Of a DNA stretch of 64,000 nt, positions 60,537-64,000 are shown piece by piece. Source of the stretch: Solanum dulcamara (lineage: Eukaryota > Streptophyta > Magnoliopsida > Solanales > Solanaceae). Both the position numbers and the translations under genes were made by a program. The number at the start of each line of letters is the position of its first letter. Positions within the stretch are counted from its first letter, which is position 1. The stretch covers positions 11,001,001 through 11,065,000 of the forward strand of contig NC_077243.1 in NCBI RefSeq assembly GCF_947179165.1. The letters are read 5' to 3'. The notes below the pieces were generated by a model. That model ran no database searches. It was not told the DNA's origin and saw nothing but the letters and a program-made list of their open reading frames with translations.

Positions 60537-61664
60537 AGCAAATATCTACTTAACAAAAGCTACAAACCAGAATGCAAAATTAGGGTTCCTTTTCAAGTTT
60601 TACAAGCAAGGGCGGCTCAATCCTAAAGCAGTGGCTTTAGGCCCCAAAAAATAAGAAGCAAAAATCCCCCAAATTCAGTTCGCTCAAATATACCGAAGAT
60701 GCACAAAAAAGAAATAAATTCGACCGATTAAACGAAGAACCAAAAGCACTGAGCAGACATAAGAGGAAGGAGATACATACATATATAAAGGAGAACCAGA
60801 TCTGATGAAGACGATGTAATATGTTAATATTAATTGTGAGAAGTTAACAGACCATTTGTATTGGCTTATGAGTAAATGATTTTCGGCTATTTTTGAGTAA
60901 AAAAAAAATAAGTTGAGCTATCCCAATTTAATTTTTGATTTATAAGTTGTTTTAAATAAGCTAAATCAAACAGGCCCTAAATAGAATATTAAAAATGCAT
61001 AATACATAAATTGGATTTTACTTGGCTTCAAATTATGACTTTGACCATGCACAAGTAGGTACTTTAATTACGCGTGATAGGCAGATGCTCTGACGTGGAT
61101 TAATAAGTCAGTCAGTCACTATCAACTAAGTAAAAATTTTACCCGTAGACTTCGGTATTGAATCAGGTGTCATGCAGACATATATTAAATCGTATACCAC
61201 ATCGTTGCATATGGGATCGGATGCCATGCTTGTATAAATTGGATCGGGTGTCACGCTGACACACACTAACTATTGGAATGAGTGTCACGTTGATACACTA
61301 ACATTTTGGGTGTAAGTTCCATGAGAAGACCATTATTGACTGATTACTTGTAAATGAATATGATTTCATGTGTGATGATTGTTGTAATTGTAATCGACAC
61401 AAATGTAATTAACCATGTCCATTAATTGTAATTGACACAACTCTAATTGACCATGTCCATTCTATGTAATAATTGATGCGAAAAGACTGATAATCTGAAG
61501 GTTATTTGTGTTACTATATTTGTGGTGGTTAGATGTGTTTCCGTATTCCATTTATAGAAAAGTATGGGTGTAAGAAGCACAGTTGGTTGATATAGGGATG
61601 AAGTGACTAGGTCATGCCTTGTGAAGAAAGTCCAGTCTAGGATAATTAGTGAAGCATTGCTATA
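60537..61664. other. SWP73 5' side and intergenic DNA
   Basis: 60537-60830 is probably leader and promoter of SWP73. Beyond, I see repetitive DNA with the imperfect repeats at 61160-61305; no gene. Confidence 0.6.
61160..61305. repeat. Imperfect tandem motif G(G/A)ATC(G/A)GGTGTCA(C/T)GC
   Basis: Related blocks start at 61160, 61214, 61241 and 61275, each followed by a GACACAC/GATACAC-like stretch. Spacing is irregular (27-54 bp). Confidence 0.6.
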
Positions 61665-62056
61665 GAGCCCGTTTGGATGGGCTTAAAAAAAAGTAACTTT
61701 TATGTATGAAGTGTTTTTAGAACTTTAAAGTGCTGAAAGTTATTTTTATAAATAAGCAGTTGAGTGTTTGGATAAAAGTGCTTAAATAAGGAAAATTATA
61801 TGAATTTTAGGGTTAAAAGAATAAAAATGGTAGTTTGGGAATTTAGTTAAAATATGAGGGATATAAAAGAAATTTTCATGGTCAAAGAAAATGACTTTAA
61901 GCACTTGAAAAAAAAAGGTTAGGAATCCTAACTTTTCATTTTTAACTGACTTTAAGAACTTTCTGGCTTAAAGTTAATATTAGGCAAACACGTCCAAAAG
62001 CTGAAAAGGGGCTTTAAGTTGATTTTGACCAACTTAAAACCAATCCAAACGGGCTC
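61665..62056. mobile_element. MITE with GAGCCCGTTTGGAT ends, 392 bp
   Basis: Left GAGCCCGTTTGGATGGGCTTAA and right end (reverse complement GAGCCCGTTTGGATTGG, then TTTAAG) are inverted repeats. ATA flanks both sides (61662-61664 and 62057-62059), a 3-bp duplication compatible with PIF/Harbinger-type MITEs, though ATA is not the usual TWA core. Confidence 0.75.
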
Positions 62057-62599
62057 ATAGTATATTATGTGGTCAAGAACTAGATTGTGGTAAAGAGAAA
62101 CATGTATGAGTATAGTGAGTGGGTTAGACGGATTTGGGGTGATGTGTAGTCGAAAACTCCTCTATGGATGATAAGATGGGATAGGCCATGATTTGTATTA
62201 ATGTTGGCAGTGGACCAAGTAGAAGGTTGATATCATGATATATACTACTCTTGTTATGTCACTTGGCATAATTTGATTGCAGGATCAGTGATATTCAATA
62301 TGTGAAGACAAAAATGATTCTCAAACAGCTTCTACTCTTCCTTCCCATTGGTGGGAGCTGTGTCGTTATTCTATTTATATATTGTACTCTTGGAAGTTCT
62401 TGTACTTGTTTAGACTAGTATCCTTAGGTGTTGGAATGTTTTTGATAATTAACCTTAGAGTTTTAATTTAATATCTAGTGACTCCATAATTCTTTTAGGC
62501 TGTTATATATTTTATATTTTGTTAAACTTTCGCATGTTATACCGTTTAGGGGACTGAGGGTTTTCCTACTTAGATATTAGAGTAGGTGCCCGCAAACCT
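62057..62599. other. Intergenic, repetitive appearance
   Basis: Continuation of the sequence interrupted by the MITE. It resembles worn LTR-type DNA, but I cannot define ends or coding parts. Confidence 0.45.
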
Positions 62600-63148
62600 A
62601 TCTGACTCCTAAGAAGTTGCTGGCTTTTCATCAGCCGTTGCGCGCTAGCGCGCTAGCCTTTTCCCAACCTAGTAAAGGGGCCGAGACAGCGACGGGTTCT
62701 CTGCCCCTACGGGGATGGTGAAAAGTGTTTGTAGCGTCAATTTGTCATCTCTGCAGCTTTCCAGATTTTGTATTGAACGCATGGCTGTTGGTTCTTTCTC
62801 AGTCAGGCATGTCTGTGCTGCGCCAACGGGGATGGAGGAGATGCCCCGTCAGGAGGTGTTAACTCCTCGCGCCGCTGCCGCCGTTTCTAGGACCGACCGA
62901 CGCCTCGAGAGCAGATTTCCTCCATCTTTCAACTCTTTTTTTTTTCATTGTTCCCAGGGATTTTTTGGGGAATCTTATTTCCTCTTATCGACAAGCAAGG
63001 AGTTTTCTCACCAAATAGCAGTTGCACCGATGAAACAAGGGGAAACCTATAGTTTGTTTGATAGGCCCGGAAATGCTTCTTATTGGTTCCCTGCCCCCTA
63101 TCGATGTGAATGGATTTTTAGACTAAACCCAAGACTTATTTCCTAACA
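62600..63148 (+). other. Probable organelle-derived insert (mitochondrial-type DNA)
   Basis: Composition jumps from strongly AT-rich to roughly balanced. The block starts near AAGAAGTTGCTGGCTTTTCA, contains the repeat GCGCGCTAGCGCGCTAGC, and keeps an unbroken 143-codon frame (62715-63146) with no nuclear family resemblance. Text style and low decay fit plant mitochondrial intergenic DNA transferred to the nucleus. The open frame may be a relic mitochondrial open frame; I do not recognise the product. Identity is inferred from composition and style, not from alignment. Confidence 0.5.
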
Positions 63149-64000
63149 ATAAAATTCTTTTTTTGAAAGGCCAGTAACAATGCGATATAGATGTGTGAAC
63201 CCATGATCGAAGTATTATACAATGTGGTGATACCTACTAGATACACTAAGTAAGGTTTGAATTTAAATCTAATATTTATTATTCATTTCTAAAATTGGTA
63301 ACACCTCTCTAAGTGGATATTAATAACATTTTGGCGTTCTAATTAACTTACTTTTTTGAAAATTTCAAATGTATCACATTGAAAATTTCTAATGTTTCCA
63401 GCATTATAATTTTCTTAAATATAATTAAACCAAATGTATATATTAAAACGTGTAGTACTGAATATAATATCATACAATCAATGAAATCAAATAAATTTAT
63501 ATCTTGAATTCAAATTTTCGTAAAGTTCACTCATACTCTCAAAATCCTAGAAATGCCGCTAAGGCGAACAAAATAACCTTAAGCAAGAAAATTCTTCAAC
63601 GCGATTTGCTCTCCAAATTTTTGGGAGAAAATGGAAGGATGATAATTTGATCTAAAGAAAATTTCTCTATAGAATGCTTTCTAGTGTATGAACTAAAGGA
63701 TCATTTGGTTGGGGGAATAAATTATCTAAAAATTAGTTATTCCACCAAATAAAAATATCACTAGAATTTTGAAATAATTAATTTTAAAATAAGTCATACC
63801 ATAATTTTTTCAATCAAACATAAAATAAACTCATCTCGTAAATTATTCCCGATATTACTTATTCTTTATTCTTCGTGCCAAAATGAGCACTAAGAGCGTC
63901 TTCCAAGTACACTCGTGCTCTTCAACTACAAAGGCCTAATTTCGAAAAACATGGCTTTTAAGTCACATCCTCTTAACAATTTGAATACTCCTTCATAATA
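63149..64000. other. Intergenic, nothing firm
   Basis: AT-rich. GGATCATTTGGTTGGGGGAATAA at 63690 resembles one end of a Solanaceae MITE, but the matching end is not evident before the window closes. Confidence 0.5.

Noticed and set aside
62715..63146. Nuclear protein-coding gene
   Set aside because: No family resemblance, no promoter or intron evidence, and the composition break suggests inserted organelle DNA; kept as a finding.

Overview
This is a nuclear plant window, AT-rich outside genes, with introns, plant-type retrotransposons and Stowaway MITEs. It is almost certainly from a Solanaceae species (Solanum/Nicotiana/Capsicum relatives). The clearest clue is the tRNA-derived TS-type SINE (near-complete at 37388-37531 and 54437-54585, a 3' stub at 4477-4520). 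A second clue is the RTE-type LINE whose 3' tail ends in (TTG)n. I cannot fix the species from sequence alone.

Layout. 1-16 kb is transposon-dense and has no host gene: a broken RTE LINE, Stowaway MITEs, a Mutator-like element full of minisatellites (4828-6434), a hAT-like element (6575-10116) with a defective Copia element nested in it (7192-9654), and an almost intact young Copia element on the minus strand (10519-15918). 17.9-31.3 kb is a tandem duplication carrying two nearly identical CYP94B cytochrome P450 genes (18750-20243 and 27298-28791, plus strand). The first copy's downstream flank is split by a long Gypsy-like LTR and a LINE scrap. 31.6-35.5 kb is intergenic, with a second, older duplicated repeat pair, Stowaway MITEs and tRNA-derived SINEs.

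From 35.8 kb the window is genic, all on the minus strand. There is a six-exon gene for a small DDA1-like plus SAP-domain protein (35865-41554), an 18-exon plastid ribonuclease J gene with a C-terminal trihelix/GT-1-like domain (43355-56822), and a two-exon SWP73/BAF60 subunit of SWI/SNF chromatin remodellers (58546-60536). Introns of the first two genes have collected SINEs, LINE fragments and MITEs. The last 3.5 kb is intergenic and holds a MITE and a GC-richer block that looks organelle-derived (62600-63148).

The genes do not form a pathway. The P450 pair belongs to the subfamily that oxidises jasmonoyl-isoleucine. The other three serve nuclear regulation (the DDA1-like/SAP protein and SWP73) and plastid RNA metabolism (RNase J). 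Exon models were built by hand from splice sites, reading phase and family alignment from memory; all phases close. The most unusual observations are a Copia element whose two ends are a perfect 58-bp inverted copy of one LTR terminus, paralogue-specific changes in P450 substrate-recognition regions, and the DDA1-SAP gene with a GC-AG intron.
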